Notes: generated from the letters alone by a model not told the origin. DNA of 64,000 nt from Tachypleus tridentatus (GCF_004210375.1 NW_027467782.1:25957276-26021275), one strand, 5' to 3'; shown: positions 30,061 to 43,461, numbered from the stretch's first letter. A program made the numbers and translations.

Positions 30061-33000
30061 AATGCAAAAAATAACAGTTAGTTAGATGATCTTTGGGCTC
30101 ACACTGTATCACTGAAATTGTCAATGGCACAATTGCTCTTCTTTTATTTAGCCACTGTGTGAAGCCAGATTTGGAAACTGTACAACACAAATGTAGCATA
30201 AACTGTTTAGGTGGTTTTTGGACTTTACTTGAAATGAAAGCAGCCAGTACATCAAATAATTATCTAAAAAGTATAAAAGAATTATGTTTACAGAACTAGT
30301 TTAAAATATTTTAAAAACAAAATTTTGATTTTATTTGATTATATCACAGGTAGGATGTGAGTAACCAACTGTGTGAGTGAGTGAAAAGCAGTTGAGAGAG
30401 AGGTGTATCACTCTGCCCATTTTAAGCTCCGTTGAGGGACTCCTCAAATATTCCTGGGCAGAAAAGGTGAACATGGGAATGAAGCAAAATTGGTGCAAGT
30501 CATTATAATTTTATCAAGAACAAGTAGCACATATAAACAATATATATGGAGTTTCACACCAATACAATACAGTTACTGTTTGAAGTTATCAAAAATTTAT
30601 TCCTTTTGTCCATTAAACTTTCTATGTAAACTTAATTTCACAGTATAAACCTATTGAACTGAGCTGATTGTATGGTATTACACATATTGTTGATAAAGTA
30701 GTGAGATACTACAGTATCTTAAAATCTGGAGGTGATGGACAAATTCTGATTACATATGTGAAACCAAAAGTATTTAATTACCAAGAATCACTTGAGTTTT
30801 CTCTAGTAGTAAATGATTTGTTATGCAGTGTTACCTAAAACATTGTTTAGGACAAATTTGTGTCATAAAGATAAAATTTTTGTTTTTTTGTTTTTTACTT
30901 TACAATGGTGTGTTTACACTTTATACTTTATAATGCATGCTTTTGAACCAATTTCAATGTTTATTTATTTTGTGAAAAGTGTATTACTACCTTTCAAGTT
31001 GTTTTAGAAATAAAATTATTGCTAAAAAATACAAGTTTAAAATAATGCAACATTTTTTTAAAGGGTCTTATTTTTTTTAGGTAGGTCTTGTTCAGGCTTG
31101 TGAATGAAAAGGATAATATAATTTACTAATTTTTTAAAATATTATTAATTTGACCTATCCATACTTTTAGTGTGAATTAATGTTCTTTACTCCCTTAAGG
31201 ATGAGAGAAGCAAACAAGAAGAAGTTGGTAGAAACTGCCCTAAAACAGCTCAGACAGTTAACATCAAACAGTGATGAGTATAATTGTACTTAATTCTTCC
31301 CTTTGTTACATATTTTGGTTTCCTATAATTACTGGCTTGATGGAAAGTATCCATTCAGTTTTTTGTGTGTTTAATGAATTAGTAAAATGTGACTGTTCAA
31401 TGTCAAGAACATTGATATCAATTATTCTGAGAAGAGAGTGAACCAGGATTTCAGTAAACATAAATAAAATATAAAGATTCTTATCATTCTTTACCATAGT
31501 TTTGTTAAAAATGTATAGTTCTAGCAGCAGAGCTTACCATATTAATATTTGCCTTAAAAGGAAATTAGGCCAAGAAGTGCACTTAATTGTTTGGCTATAT
31601 AGTTTTAAAATTTTGTGAGAGACAAAAACGTTTATAACACTAAATTATTAAAATTATTTGACCCATGTGTTGCTTTATTTCTCAGTTTTAAATCACTTTT
31701 TTGTTTAGCCCATTTATTGTGTTATAGAATAGGGAAAGTGTGATTCTGAGGGAAGTTTGATATTATAATTAAATTGTAATCATAACACAAATAATAAAAA
31801 AAGACATTAAACACGAGTCAGTGTTGTCTGGCAGATTTTAGTGTATTAGTCTATTAATAATTATACCTTGATTGAAATTATAAGTAAAATATTACAATAT
31901 AAGACAAATACTGAAATATTTTCTAATATAAAAATAATAAAATTCATAAGGTTTCTAACTGATTTAGAAATTTAGGGAAAAAAACTTCATTATAGTATGA
32001 ATGTAGACATTTCAAGAAATCACTGAGTAAATTAACATATTGCTATTGTGGTACATGTAATAGTTCTGTTCTAATTTTCCATTTGATTTAATAGCTAGCT
32101 CATAAATGTTTGGTCTCAAGGTAATATATAGATAGTAGAAAATGAACTTGAATCATCTTATAAACTGTTGTTGTGACACAACTGAATTCCTTGTGTTTTC
32201 TGAATATAACTTAACAACTAATTGTAAAGTTACATACAGATATTAGAATATAAACAAACCTTGTAGTATAATAAATAGCAGCTATGATAGATCTAAACTG
32301 TCTTCTTTATGATTCAACACACTGATATAGTTGTGTTAAGAGAGTCATCTGTATAAACAATATCTGTAAAGATGTGTTTTCAAAACAAACACCAAGGGCC
32401 TTTATGAGATTTTTAGAATGGTACTTAATACAGTTTTTCAAGTGTGGTCCCAGTTATTACTGGAAGAAACATTTTCATGTGGATGCAAAGTAAAATTGCC
32501 AACCTGGTATGTGGTGAAGTAAAATGGTAAGCAGACAATACAGGAGAGAACAGTTAGTATTATGTACAATAATTTAGGTATAGTTGACTGGTATGCTGTA
32601 ACATAATAATACATTGTGTTATAATAATCCATAAATGGCTAAATGATTGTTACTATACCACAACTGCTGCAACCTAATGGCAGACACTAGAAAAACACAG
32701 TACTATGACAATGAAAAAAAAGGGTAATGTGATTGTTACCCTGCTAATATGGTATATTATAATATAGTGGGAGATGCTAAAAACAAACAAACAGTCCTAC
32801 AACCATGAAAAAGTGGCTAAATGATTGTCACTGTGCTGTACCTTGATGTTGCTATAAGGTGACTGTTTTGTGGTGCTAAATAATTTGACAAAGTTGTTTA
32901 CCAAACTATTGGAGAAGAGCATATGATGTTACTACTATAGAATAATTCAGTTTGTTTGTTATATATACAAAACAAATATGTCTGTAGTAATATTACACAG

Positions 33001-36000
33001 TAGTATAATTTGTTTGTCATTGTATAAACAGACTTTTCATCCTCTACTTACATCAGACAGTTATAGCTGGCAGCTGGTTTTTTACTCAATATTAAACATA
33101 TTTACATGCTGTGTATCTGAAAGCCAGTGTTCAGTTTATTTTGAAATAAATCTCGCACATCTCATGCTTGTAAGAAATGTTTGGTAGGATAGTCTACAAA
33201 TGGGAAAAGGACTTTTAAAGAATCTTAAAAATGGGAATAATGTTTGACATGTTTCTCTAATAATTTGACACTGAAAGAAGTTAGTTGTGCTTAACTTTTA
33301 TGAAACATTTAAAGTTGTGCATTTTACTTGTCATATAAGTATGCTACTGGTTGAATTGTAATTGACTAATTAGATAAAATAATTAAGGTTTTTTTTTTCT
33401 CTCTAGCACTATACTGTTTCTGCTTCTGTTTGTTTAATTTGTTTGTTACATGAAATTCCAATTTTTAAGGTCCCAAACTTGTAGATGTTTACAGCACTGG
33501 AACTACTAGTAAACATGTTAATGAAGAAGAATTTTTGTAACATTACTCCTGTTACTGATTGTAAACAGAAGACTTAGTACTCCTGATTTACATATTAATT
33601 TATGTTAGTGCAAGTATAGTACTATATCATGTTGTTGTTTTTTTAATTCATGGAATACCTATTGTGAATCATATTAGATACTCAAGAGATTCAGACAAAT
33701 GAAAAAGGTACAGAGCAATATAAAATTCTAACAAAAGATAGCCATGTTTAGATAGTGAGTAAAAAATTTTCATGTTTTGTTTTTGTTATTTGTTGTGAAA
33801 AAAGTCAGAGTGGCCTTTTAACTAATATAAAACAATTTGTTAATGATAATACAAGTTCCCTTGCACAGTCCTTCAACAGTTACAAAGATTAGTGATAAGG
33901 GTTAACATTTTCTGTTACCATCAGTTGTCTTAAGGGTTCAAAATATTTGTAAGCTAATAACCATCATGAAGGGTGGAAACTTCTGTAAGGTATCAGCCTC
34001 TGTGTTTCTTAAATGTTTTCACAAAAACTCTTAGTTGTTTACAATTCATTTTGTGAGGTTGGACTTCAATGGTCACATCATGATTCAAACTGCTTACTCT
34101 TGAATGTTCAACATTTAGTTGTTTCTTGTCCCAGCCTTTTGTATTACTTTGTTTTCACCATAGGCAATTTTTTTTCAGAATAGTATGTTACTGTGGACAT
34201 GAATAATTAGTGTAAATATGTGTATATTGCTTTGATGTTTTGAACTATAAAGTGCTTCTTTATGTTTAGTTTTACACTTCTGGAAAGAGCTAAAATCATT
34301 TAACTCAATTGGGACTTTAACACTAGTTAAAAAGTTATAAAATTTGATAATATTGTCATACTTTTGTGTAAATAATAAAATTTATCAGAGAAACTAACTT
34401 TAAAACAAAATATTTACAAGTAGATTTCAAATGAAACAAGTCAGAACTGTTTTTTGTGTGTGTGTTTGGAAAATATTTTATTAATCATTATAAACTTATA
34501 ACTGCTGGAAAGAAACTGTATAACATACTTATTTTTCTGGTTGTGTTAGATGTTGATGTTTTTCAGTTTGAAGAAATCAAGTATTGTGGAATGTTTTTTT
34601 GTTTAGTAACTAAGAAAGATATTTATCTGCATTGTACGTTGTATGTTTTTTTTGTTTGTGGGTTACTTTTTTTTTTCCACAAAATAGTTTATTGTAACTA
34701 TCTGTTCATACCTTTGTTGCTGAGTTTTTGGGAGATAGTTTTCAAGTGACTTTTGTGTACAAACCAAACAATTTCCATAAAATCAGTTTATAAATTGATC
34801 CTATTTAATAATACCATTTTTTTGCTTGAGTTGTATATAGAGCTTTATTTATATGTTTATGTACACAGTATATTTATTATTTGTTTTGGTTTCTGAAAAT
34901 ATTGGATGGATGAATGGATAGAATACATTAAAAGTTAATTGTATACTTAGTGTTGTTTTGTTAGCTGGTGTTTATTTTTAATGTTTTAAACAGTAATTTG
35001 TTTGTATTTGCCAGTACTATATTATATGAAACTATATTGTTTTATCCAATAACAAACAAGCATACTTCAATAAGATGTTGGTTGTTTTTTTTTTGAAGTT
35101 AAGAAATAATAATACAGTTGTTAACAGAATGACTAGTGCATAGTTTCCAAAAAATGTTTTTTGTAGATTGTTTTTATTATAGGCTGTGTTTGACTTACAG
35201 GTATTGCTGTATAGTCACAGTTCTTTGTGGTAACATTTACTATGCAACTCTAGATACATGTACTTCTCCCTAAGTACTTTTGTCAGACATCATTTCATTT
35301 GTAGGTCATAAAAACGTGATGAATATAATCTACAGCCTTTGTTACTGTTTGTTTTTAACAACTAAAATAAGAAGACAATTTTTATGACACACTATCAAAA
35401 TGTTCCTCTCATTTAATACTTCTGCTTATAATGACGTAAAATTATTTTTATGGAAGTAAACATAACAACTTTATTCAACATACATTATTATTGTGACATT
35501 ATATTTCTGATTTTATTTCATAACATTCAGTTTGAGATGTTTTAAGGATAGTTTGGTACAGCTGTAGCAATGTATCCTTGTCTGATACATTTTTTAGTGT
35601 TCCATTATGAAGAATGAGAATTTAACAATCTGGATTAAACAGAAGTTTATTTATACATTGCTATTTATCTTCAGTTAAGACATTTTTACATTTTTCTGTT
35701 AGAGATTCCATCTTTTGATTTCCCATCCTATGTTATAATCCTTGTACAAATTTTACAACCCTAGTCATTCCCATTTGGTGATCACGTTTGTAGGTATATC
35801 TTCCTCCTTAAATAGCTGATTGGCAAATAGCAAGATTTTGTCCCAGCTGTCATTATCTTTGAAGAAAGTTCACTGAATAAAGTAAATTAACATTTTTCCA
35901 GGGATATTTTTAGCATGATACAGCCATGTTCTCAAAGCTCTCTTTGCCTTCAATTGTAAATTTAAGAAGGTTTACTGTTAGTAATAGGGATAACACAAGA

Positions 36001-36307
36001 TGAGTCTGTAAAAATATTTTATATATCAGTTTTTATACAGTATTATGCATTTATTTAATCATGTATTATTTTTTCAGTAATGTTTTTTTTTAACTTTCAT
36101 CAACTAATTTTTCATTTCTTTTACAAAATTTTCAGTTGTGGATTTTTCTTTTTAAAATTATAACATACATGTATATTGTTTTATATGTACAAAACAGTCT
36201 AATTTCTTTATTGTATTGTTTCAAACATTTTTAAACATTGTTATAAGTGTTTATCTGTTATATTATTGTGTAATCTTTAATTTAAGACTTTTCCATTTAC
36301 TATTCAG
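30061..36307. other. Mostly non-coding, presumed 5' part or introns of SMN
   Basis: AT-rich sequence. Loose repeats of about 85 bp occur at 32636-32840 ('ggctaaatgattgt'). Two open stretches draw attention but stay unassigned: 31198-31266 (KKKLVETALKQLRQLTSN in one frame) and about 30705-30837 (SGGDGQILITYVKPK). The Tudor exon expected for SMN was looked for here and not seen. Confidence 0.45.
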
Positions 36308-36354
36308 CTAAAGGTACCTGAAGAAAGTATTACCCAACAGTTTTATCCACATCA
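36308..36354 (+). CDS. Candidate SMN exon
   Basis: 47 nt between a strong acceptor (CCATTTACTATTCAG) and donor CA|GTATGT, encoding LKVPEESITQQFYPH plus two bases of the next codon. It joins in frame to the segment ending at 36832. This region of SMN, between the Tudor domain and the proline-rich part, is not conserved, so assignment rests on splice signals and phase. Confidence 0.35.
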
Positions 36355-36753
36355 GTATGTATTATTAAAAATATAGTTCTCTGTAGTTAACATCTTATCA
36401 TTGGTGGTTTAACCTACAATATACTTCATTTTTTCCCTTTCAATAACTACTATGCGTAATTTATTATACAGTTTTATATATTATAGACTAGCACAGAACG
36501 CTTAGCATGTGTAGAAATGAGAGCTTTGTTAAAGGCTTGTAGAATGTGCAAGAACTTATATAACTATGTGTGTGAAGGAAATCACTCACTCTTTGTGGTG
36601 CAGAGAAGTAGGTATCTCTGAAATACATTTTTCAGGTAAGAAAAGTTTTAACATTTGAAAGTGAATTGCATTTACATTGTATCATCTAAATTCATTATTT
36701 AGAACCATAGTGAGAGTATGGAATGGATTGGAACCAGGTACGGATCTCTAAAG

Positions 36754-36832
36754 CCTGGAAAAAAACCCTGCAAAGAAACTGTTTCACATCCAATCATTTA
36801 TGCCACCTCATGCATGTCATACAGGTTTTCAG
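36754..36832 (+). CDS. Candidate SMN exon, 5' border uncertain
   Basis: Read in phase with its neighbours this segment encodes LEKNPAKKLFHIQSFMPP then HACHTGFQ and ends at a good donor (TTTTCAG|GTATGG). The 'SFMPP' piece would sit where vertebrate SMN has 'WNSFLPPPPP'. The acceptor used here (36752-36753) lacks a pyrimidine tract. A better acceptor exists at 36701-36702, but from there this frame meets TAA at 36749, while another frame is open until the seven-A run at 36759-36765. A one-base homopolymer error or a real defect would explain this. Confidence 0.3.
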
Positions 36833-38393
36833 GTATGGTCTTTACAGGTCACTTGTGAACTTACTGGTGAATAATGAATTTTCAGAACTAAAGCAAATAG
36901 AGAAATAAAAGAAGATTATTGGATTGCTAATCTAAACTGTTCAACCTTTCAGAATTAATCTAGCTCCTGGAATTGGTGATCTCTGTTCATTGGTTTTATC
37001 TCTGTCAAAAAAATAAAAATAACTGTTCTTTCCTTATTTTTTTATGAAATATGAAAGCTGAATTTTCTAAAATTTGCTGTTCGTTTAAGATAACTTTTCA
37101 TACCTGTTTTTTATAAATTAATTAGTATGACATATATTTTTAAATCAGTCTCCAGATGTCACCTTTATTTTACTTAAACACCTAAGCATAGTTTTAAATA
37201 CACATATTTAGCCATTTCTAAATTAAAATATCCCTAACACCTTTCCACAGACATTACTGCCATTGGCTATGTTGTATAAGAAATGAGACACTTACAATAA
37301 TTTATAGACAAATAAACATTTCCTGGAAAAACTGGATGACCTTCATAATATCACTAAACTCCCTCTCTGTATATAAATATCATTCATTTGATTACACCAC
37401 CACCACCAGTTTGCCCCTGAAGAAGAAAAGCCCACCTTATGAAAGAACTCATGTTGTAGTGGTTTTTATTTCATTTTATTTTACGACTTCAGCTTTGTTC
37501 TTATTATCCTACTGCACATTTCCAATACTCTCTTCAATGAAATTTATTTTTGTTATTAATTCTCTTGTTTTTACCTTGTGTGTTTTTGATCTTCTAATTT
37601 TCCTTCTCTTTATTCTGATTTCTGTTAATTTATTTCACATCTATTTGTTCTCACTTTCTTCACGTTATTACCACTGTTTTGTGATTTCCAACATGTTTTT
37701 AATCTTGGTTCAAACATACACTGTCATCTTGAAGTCTTGATTCTATTTTATTTACACTAAAATATTATTATTTCTTATGCTAATATTGCAACAGTCTCTA
37801 TTGGTGTCTTGTTTTCTTTTATTACTCAGTAAAAATATTACTAATTCCAGTCTGCTTACAGGAAAAAAAGTGATTATCTCTTTAGCTGAAATCTCTACAA
37901 CTTACATAATTTCATGAACTAACACTAACTAAGGGATAGGTCTAACTCACATATAAAATAAACTTTCCTATCTGTGGTACTAAATCAAATCTGGCTGTTT
38001 AACCTCCACTAATTCAGTAAGTGATTGAGAACATGGTAACAGACTTACTAACTAATTAACTGACACATTATGTGACAAGAGTAACTATGTGATACATGTT
38101 TCAATATTAAAATATATTTTTTCCAAGTCTTCAAAAACTTAAGATGCAGCATGTAAATCACTCCAACTGTAAACACTTAGAACATTTATAGACATCACAA
38201 AATACAAAACATCTCAATTAAAATTATAACAAGAAAAACTTATCTCTAAATTTGTATGACTGAATTTTTATTGTAATAAAGCTAACTATAAGTCAAGGTA
38301 ATTTTTTCATTGCTTTTTTTTATATAGATTGTCACTGTTTATTACTTATATATATATATAAGCTTGAACCGTTTTGTTCAATTGTATGTACAG

Positions 38394-38450
38394 GGTTCCA
38401 ATCCAGCTTGGCAGTATGCTGAACAACTCCATGGACCATCTACATCTTTT
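38394..38450 (+). CDS. Candidate SMN exon
   Basis: 57 nt, phase 0 to 0, between TATGTACAG and TTT|GTAAGT. It encodes GSNPAWQYAEQLHGPSTSF and joins directly to the YG-box exon at 40981. Vertebrate SMN has a Trp-containing, 'PSGPP'-like linker just before 'IIPPPPP', so 'HGPSTSF|IPDIPPLPP' is plausible. No catalytic role is expected: SMN is a scaffold of the Gemin complex that loads Sm proteins on snRNAs. Confidence 0.45.
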
Positions 38451-40980
38451 GTAAGTCCATATATGTTGAACTGACTCACTCATTTGTCTTTAAAAGAATG
38501 TAAACTCACCTCTCAGTTCTTAAATAATTTCTCAAAAAACAAAGAGTACATATGTTTATGCTAATATGTTATTTGGTTTACTAGCTTGCAAGGTTATCCC
38601 ACAATTTGCAAATGTTTTCAGACAAATAACAGAGAAATTTACATATGGCATCACTGTGGTGAACATCATTTTTTTACACACATTTGTCAGAATTTGTAAA
38701 TATTTTCTTAATAATATATTAGTGAATTTACAATATAATGCACACAATTTCCAACAATCAGTGAACAGTATCATTGTAATATTTTCTTTTATCTGAGTAG
38801 TCATTTTTCCAAACATCACTTATATGAACTTGTGGCTACCTTTCTTCTATTCATTGCTCATTTAATGAAAAAGATATGTATCAGGTTTTAAGTATGTATG
38901 GACTGGATTTTTTGCAGAAGGTGTTTGTAACTTGTTGGCAATAAATTTCAACAGTAAACAAATAGCACACATCCACTTGCTTTTAAAATATTTTAAAATA
39001 AGTCACTTTTACATACAAATGTTTGTTACACTGTTGGTTATCAGAGTTGTATCCAGAGCTTTAAATAATTGTTTCCTTTCATCAAAGTCCACACAGGCTG
39101 ATTCAATTACTTTAGAATGCAGTTGATAAGACAAATTATTTTTCTCTACTCTTATCATAAAAGTACCAGCAAATAATTCATTTATATTACCCTATGGGTT
39201 ACCACAGTTGTATCAGGCTTTATAAACACTCCTTAACAGTACAAATTTTTCTTGTTATCTGAATTAAACTGTAAAACTCCTTTTAAGACATCAATTATTA
39301 ACAATTTTAAAATATTTCTTTTACTTAACTTTGTTTGGTGATTGCCACAGTTGTATCCAAGAAAAAAAATAGTTTAAAGTTTTAAATAAAATTGTGATTT
39401 CCTATAGTGAAAAGAATATTTTGTAAATATATTTGACTTGTTTTGATTATTTCAAAAGTCAATTGAATGCCACCCAGTTTGTGTTCAAAATTTTCACAAA
39501 TGCTTATTTTTAAAGAATTCTTCCCTCTTTTGCTATTAAAATCCTGATAACATGACTAGTGTGTGTGATAAATGGCATTTGCTAATTGATTAGTTAATAG
39601 GCTCATTAATCAACTAGGTTTGATTAATTAATATGTGCACGCTCCCTACAATCTATGCAACCAAATTTAAAAAATTTAAAATTGGCTATGTGCTGTCTTT
39701 ATAATATTTTTCAGCAATGCTCTTTTTTTAAAATATGAAACTTCCTGTTTTTATTCACATTGTTTTGATTTTGTTAAACAGTTTTGAATTACCCTTAATT
39801 TTGTATGATAAAACTCTTCCAAATACCCTTGTTTGCATATTCTTAAAAATGTGCTTTCGTCTAGAAAGAAATTTGTTATAAGTTTTACAGATATCCCCTA
39901 CTTAACAAATTTATTATCATTATTGACTAAATACCACAACAAGGTTGATATTATATTTGTTTTCCCAACAAATAGTAATCTTAAGTCTTCTGCAAATTGA
40001 AAACATTTTTCCCTATCACAAATAAAGGCAGTAATGTGTTAATTTATTTATTTTGTTTGAACAGGATTAACAAGAAACTAATATCCAGTAAAGATCTGAG
40101 TCGTCAGAATATGTTTAACTGCGTATCGTACACTGAACGATAGACTTATAAATATTGCAACTCAATAACACTGTAGTATATCATTCAATTAGTAAAAATT
40201 TAATTTTAAACAAAAAATCAAAACAATAGTAAAGTATCTTTATTGAGCCTTTAACAGTGTTCATGTGATGTCTGTGTTTCATACATATACATATGCTCAT
40301 CAAATTATAGGAAAATTTTAAGCCAATACTAGATACCACTATTTAGTGTGTTTGTACTAAATATCATGCACTTTGATTAAATAGTTTCTACTTTGAGAAG
40401 TAAAAAACCAAAAGGTATCAGTGACATTGCTTTTGTCTAGAAATGGTTAAATGAGCTAAACAAAAGCTACTGTTTAAAATTAACCTTGATGAACATATTG
40501 TGAACCATATTGTCTGCCTCAGTGTTCATCTGTCTCCCATTCAAAAGGTGCACATGCAGGCAAAAATCAACATTCACATGCAGGCAAAAACCAACATTCA
40601 CTTCAGAAGTGAGGTGAGAACAAGCAGGAATGATGTTGACACCAGGTGTTCTTTTTTGCAGGATATTCTAAACTAAATTATTAAGAATTAATAATACTAT
40701 CATTCACATTTTTAAATTGTAACATAAATAATAAAAATGTTGATTTATTATATGTTATTATTGAGCAGCTCTTAGCCTGACTTAAGTGCTGTGCAGTTAC
40801 TTTTCATGCTGGGTAACATAAATAGCTCAAAGCTTTACTCTAAGTGAATAAAATCAAGAGTGCAACACAACTAACCTTTTTAAAGTCCATAAAATAATTA
40901 AAAAAAAAGATTATCTTAAATGTTTTCTGTCACTTGTAATGGGTACTTTTGCTTCTAACTTACTATTTTACTTAATTAAG

Positions 40981-41103
40981 ATTCCAGATATTCCACCACT
41001 ACCACCTTTTCCTCTGGATGATGAAGGTGTCACAGATGACGAAGCTCTAGCTTCAATGCTGATGTCATGGTATATGAGTGGATACCATACTGGTAACTAT
41101 CAG
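40981..41103 (+). CDS. SMN1: SMN exon with proline stretch and YG box
   Basis: 123 nt, 41 codons, phase 0-0, acceptor TTAATTAAG and donor CAG|GTACAT. The sequence begins IPDIPPLPPFPLDDEGV and contains MLMSWYMSGYHTG, which matches human SMN residues about 263-275 (MLISWYMSGYHTG). The YG box makes SMN oligomerise, which is needed for Sm-core assembly of spliceosomal snRNPs in cytoplasm and Cajal bodies; the proline part binds profilin in vertebrates. The box ends 'GNYQ|A', so positions 276, 278 and 279 of the human protein (Tyr, Met, Gly) become Asn, Gln and Ala. Identity is secure; only part of the gene is seen. Confidence 0.93.
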
Positions 41104-41819
41104 GTACATTATAAAGAAATCTTATGAAGTTATCAAACATTTTTTGTCAAAAAATTGTCCATTCTATTTTACTATTATATCCTTCAGTATGTTCAAAAGT
41201 TCTGAGTAACTGTTTTTGACTCTGTTACTAAGGATTGATGATTTCTGTCATCTAATTCTTAATGTATGTACACTTGAAAATTTCGTTTTTTTAAATATCT
41301 GCATAAGTATTACCTCTTTTGTATGGCCTAATAATTCGTATTTCAGGTTGTGAGGGTGGATAACTTGAAATTGTGAGTAGCAGAACTTGAGTTATAGGAA
41401 GTGTTTGACTTAGCTGTTTAGCCCTTATGTACATAAGGTGCATCTTTAAGTTGAAAATTCAAATTTTCTAATTTCTTATCTTCTTTTTTATAACACATTG
41501 AGCAGTTTTATCACTAGTATATGATTCCATATTGGATTTTGTTTATAGCTAAACAATACCAATAAGATAAATTCTCTGTTAATTTATTAAAGTTACATTA
41601 ATTACACTGCACAACTATTTTTTTTGAAAAGTTTTGCTTTCCAAAAAGTTATTGCTGATTGTGGCAGGTACCTGGTGGGTATGCATAGATATAGTTTTGG
41701 TTTTGCTTCATCACATTGGAACTCTGAGAAATAGTCAGTTAACTGTTTACTGGCAATAACGTATTTAATTGCATTTATGTTTCTAATACACTATTAAGTT
41801 CAACATAATTAGAAGTGTT

Positions 41820-42070
41820 TTGCTCCTGATTTTCGTTTGTATTCAATGTCCGGTGCATCACGTTGCAGTGTCCAACAGTAGTCAGCAAGCATTGATGGAT
41901 TCCAGTTGCCCAGATATCATTTTTCCATTGTAGCAAAACTGAAGATTTCGATGAAACGGTACGTGATGGGCAAATTTGGATGTGATTTTTTGATCAACAG
42001 CCAAAACCTATAAGGAATACCCAACAGTGTTCAAGAAGCAAAAACTTTGTTGTGCAGTGTTATTAGTAGG
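41820..42070 (-). pseudogene. 3' fragment of the dispersed repeat seen at 28.9-30.1 kb
   Basis: The minus strand reads 'FATMEK', stop, then YLGNWNPSMLADYCWTLQRD and 'APDIEYKRKSG', the conserved end of the same repeated protein (cf. MEKRYQGKWNPSMLADYCW). It lies in the last intron of SMN, opposite in strand to the gene. Confidence 0.7.
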
Positions 42071-43050
42071 ATCGTAACAGACATTATTGTGAGGCAATTA
42101 CCATGTTACAAGTAGTACTTAAATCACTGGATATGCAGTCTGTGATAAGTGTATGGATCACCAACTCCAGAAGATTTATACAGTAATAAGGAAATGAGAC
42201 AGAGGTGAAGGTTTAAATAATAAATGAAATATGTATTCAGACCCTTCCTTATCTACTTTGTTTTAGTAACCTCATACTTTTAAGCATCTGCTGGTTCTCA
42301 TTACTTGAAACATTTTTAATAAAAGATTAACAAAATCATTGTAAGAAAATAAAACCAAGTAAAAGAAAATGCTTACTGGGAAGCAGAGATTTGGTTGGCA
42401 GGAAGAATACATGGCTATGATGACTGGCAGTGTTTGACTCACTATAATTTTACTCTAGCATTTATATAATTTAGTAATTTAGAAGTTTTGGATTCTGATA
42501 TGCATATGAACTCAATGAAAGTTATTGGTAATCCCAAGAATTACTGCTAAATAAGGACTGGACTGTTCCTCTTAGATGATTTTTGATAGACGTGCATGAA
42601 TCAGTTAATGCTGTCTATAGACCAAGGATAACTTCATGATTGAGATTTCTTACCACAAGTTTAATAGTGTCTCTATTTTATACTTTTACAACTTTGCTGT
42701 TTCTAAGCCTTATTATATATGATATATGTAGAAATATTAATGCATATAAGTAACTTGTATCCATGTGAATGCTTACATTCCATTGTTCAGTTATATCACT
42801 TGATTAAACATAGCTGCATTTCTTTGCGTAACTTATTGTATCTGTATTTTTACATGTGTAAAGTCTAGGTATGTGATAATTTATAACAACTATATGCATG
42901 TGTTATCAATTTCATTATAGATTACACTCATTTATTAAATATATTTTGGTTTCATTTTACTCTTCTAGTATGTTAATTATGCCTAACTCTCGATGTGTTG
43001 AATGTTAAGATCTCAGGCATTCTTTAACAAGGTTATCTCAACCATTAGAT

Positions 43051-43208
43051 CAGGGGTTCCCAACCGGTGGGTCGCGACCCCCCAAGGGGATAGCGAAGCC
43101 TTGGCAGGGGAGTCGCAGAGCATTGTTAGAAGTAGCTTGGGATAACATTAATTTTATTTCATCAATTATATTTTCATGTCGCGAGTGCCAAAAGGTTGTG
43201 AACCCCTG
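43051..43208. mobile_element. 158-bp hAT-type MITE with 8-bp target duplication
   Basis: Ends are CAGGGGTTCCCAACCGG and, inverted, CAGGGGTTCACAACCTTTT. It is flanked on both sides by the identical 8-bp CATTAGAT (43043-43050 and 43209-43216), the target length of hAT elements. It is non-coding, sits in the last SMN intron about 150 bp before the last exon, and looks young because the duplication is perfect. Confidence 0.93.
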
Positions 43209-43356
43209 CATTAGATAATACATTACTGTTGGATAATGTTTTCTCATAATAACTACTTACTTTCCTTCTTTTCTACCCATAATTATTTCAGGGTGAACTT
43301 TGAACCTTAATCTTTAACACATGATAGTGACATTATTTTTATTCTTCTTGTTCTAG

Positions 43357-43461
43357 GCCTTACGACAAATGCGTACTGAATGCTGTGAATGTCAAGAACA
43401 TGGCAATAAAAATGTTGTCTTTGTTGTTCATCATGAATTATTGTATCAAAAAAAGAATTAG
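43357..43461 (+). CDS. SMN1: SMN last coding exon
   Basis: After an acceptor (TTCTTCTTGTTCTAG) 34 codons run to TAG. The start ALRQMR continues the YG box (human GFRQNQ). The rest, TECCECQEHGNKNVVF and a short basic end (YQKKN), is unlike the vertebrate tail; the three closely spaced cysteines are notable. Phase 0 agrees with the exon at 40981-41103. A poly(A) signal follows about 100 bp downstream, so this is the natural gene end. Confidence 0.85.
   Translation, partial: ALRQMRTECCECQEHGNKNVVFVVHHELLYQKKN

Noticed and set aside
31198-31266. SMN Tudor or basic-region exon
   Set aside because: A lysine-rich frame exists, but the donor is poor, the phase does not match neighbours and no Tudor residues are present.
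34456-34749. 97-codon plus-strand frame
   Set aside because: T-rich DNA giving Phe/Leu/Tyr; no motif.
37336-37740. 134-codon plus-strand frame
   Set aside because: Composition (Phe, Leu, Ser, Ile) follows CT-rich intron DNA; no motif and no splice border.
43050-43247. Minus-strand frame at 43050-43247
   Set aside because: It lies over the hAT MITE and is non-coding.
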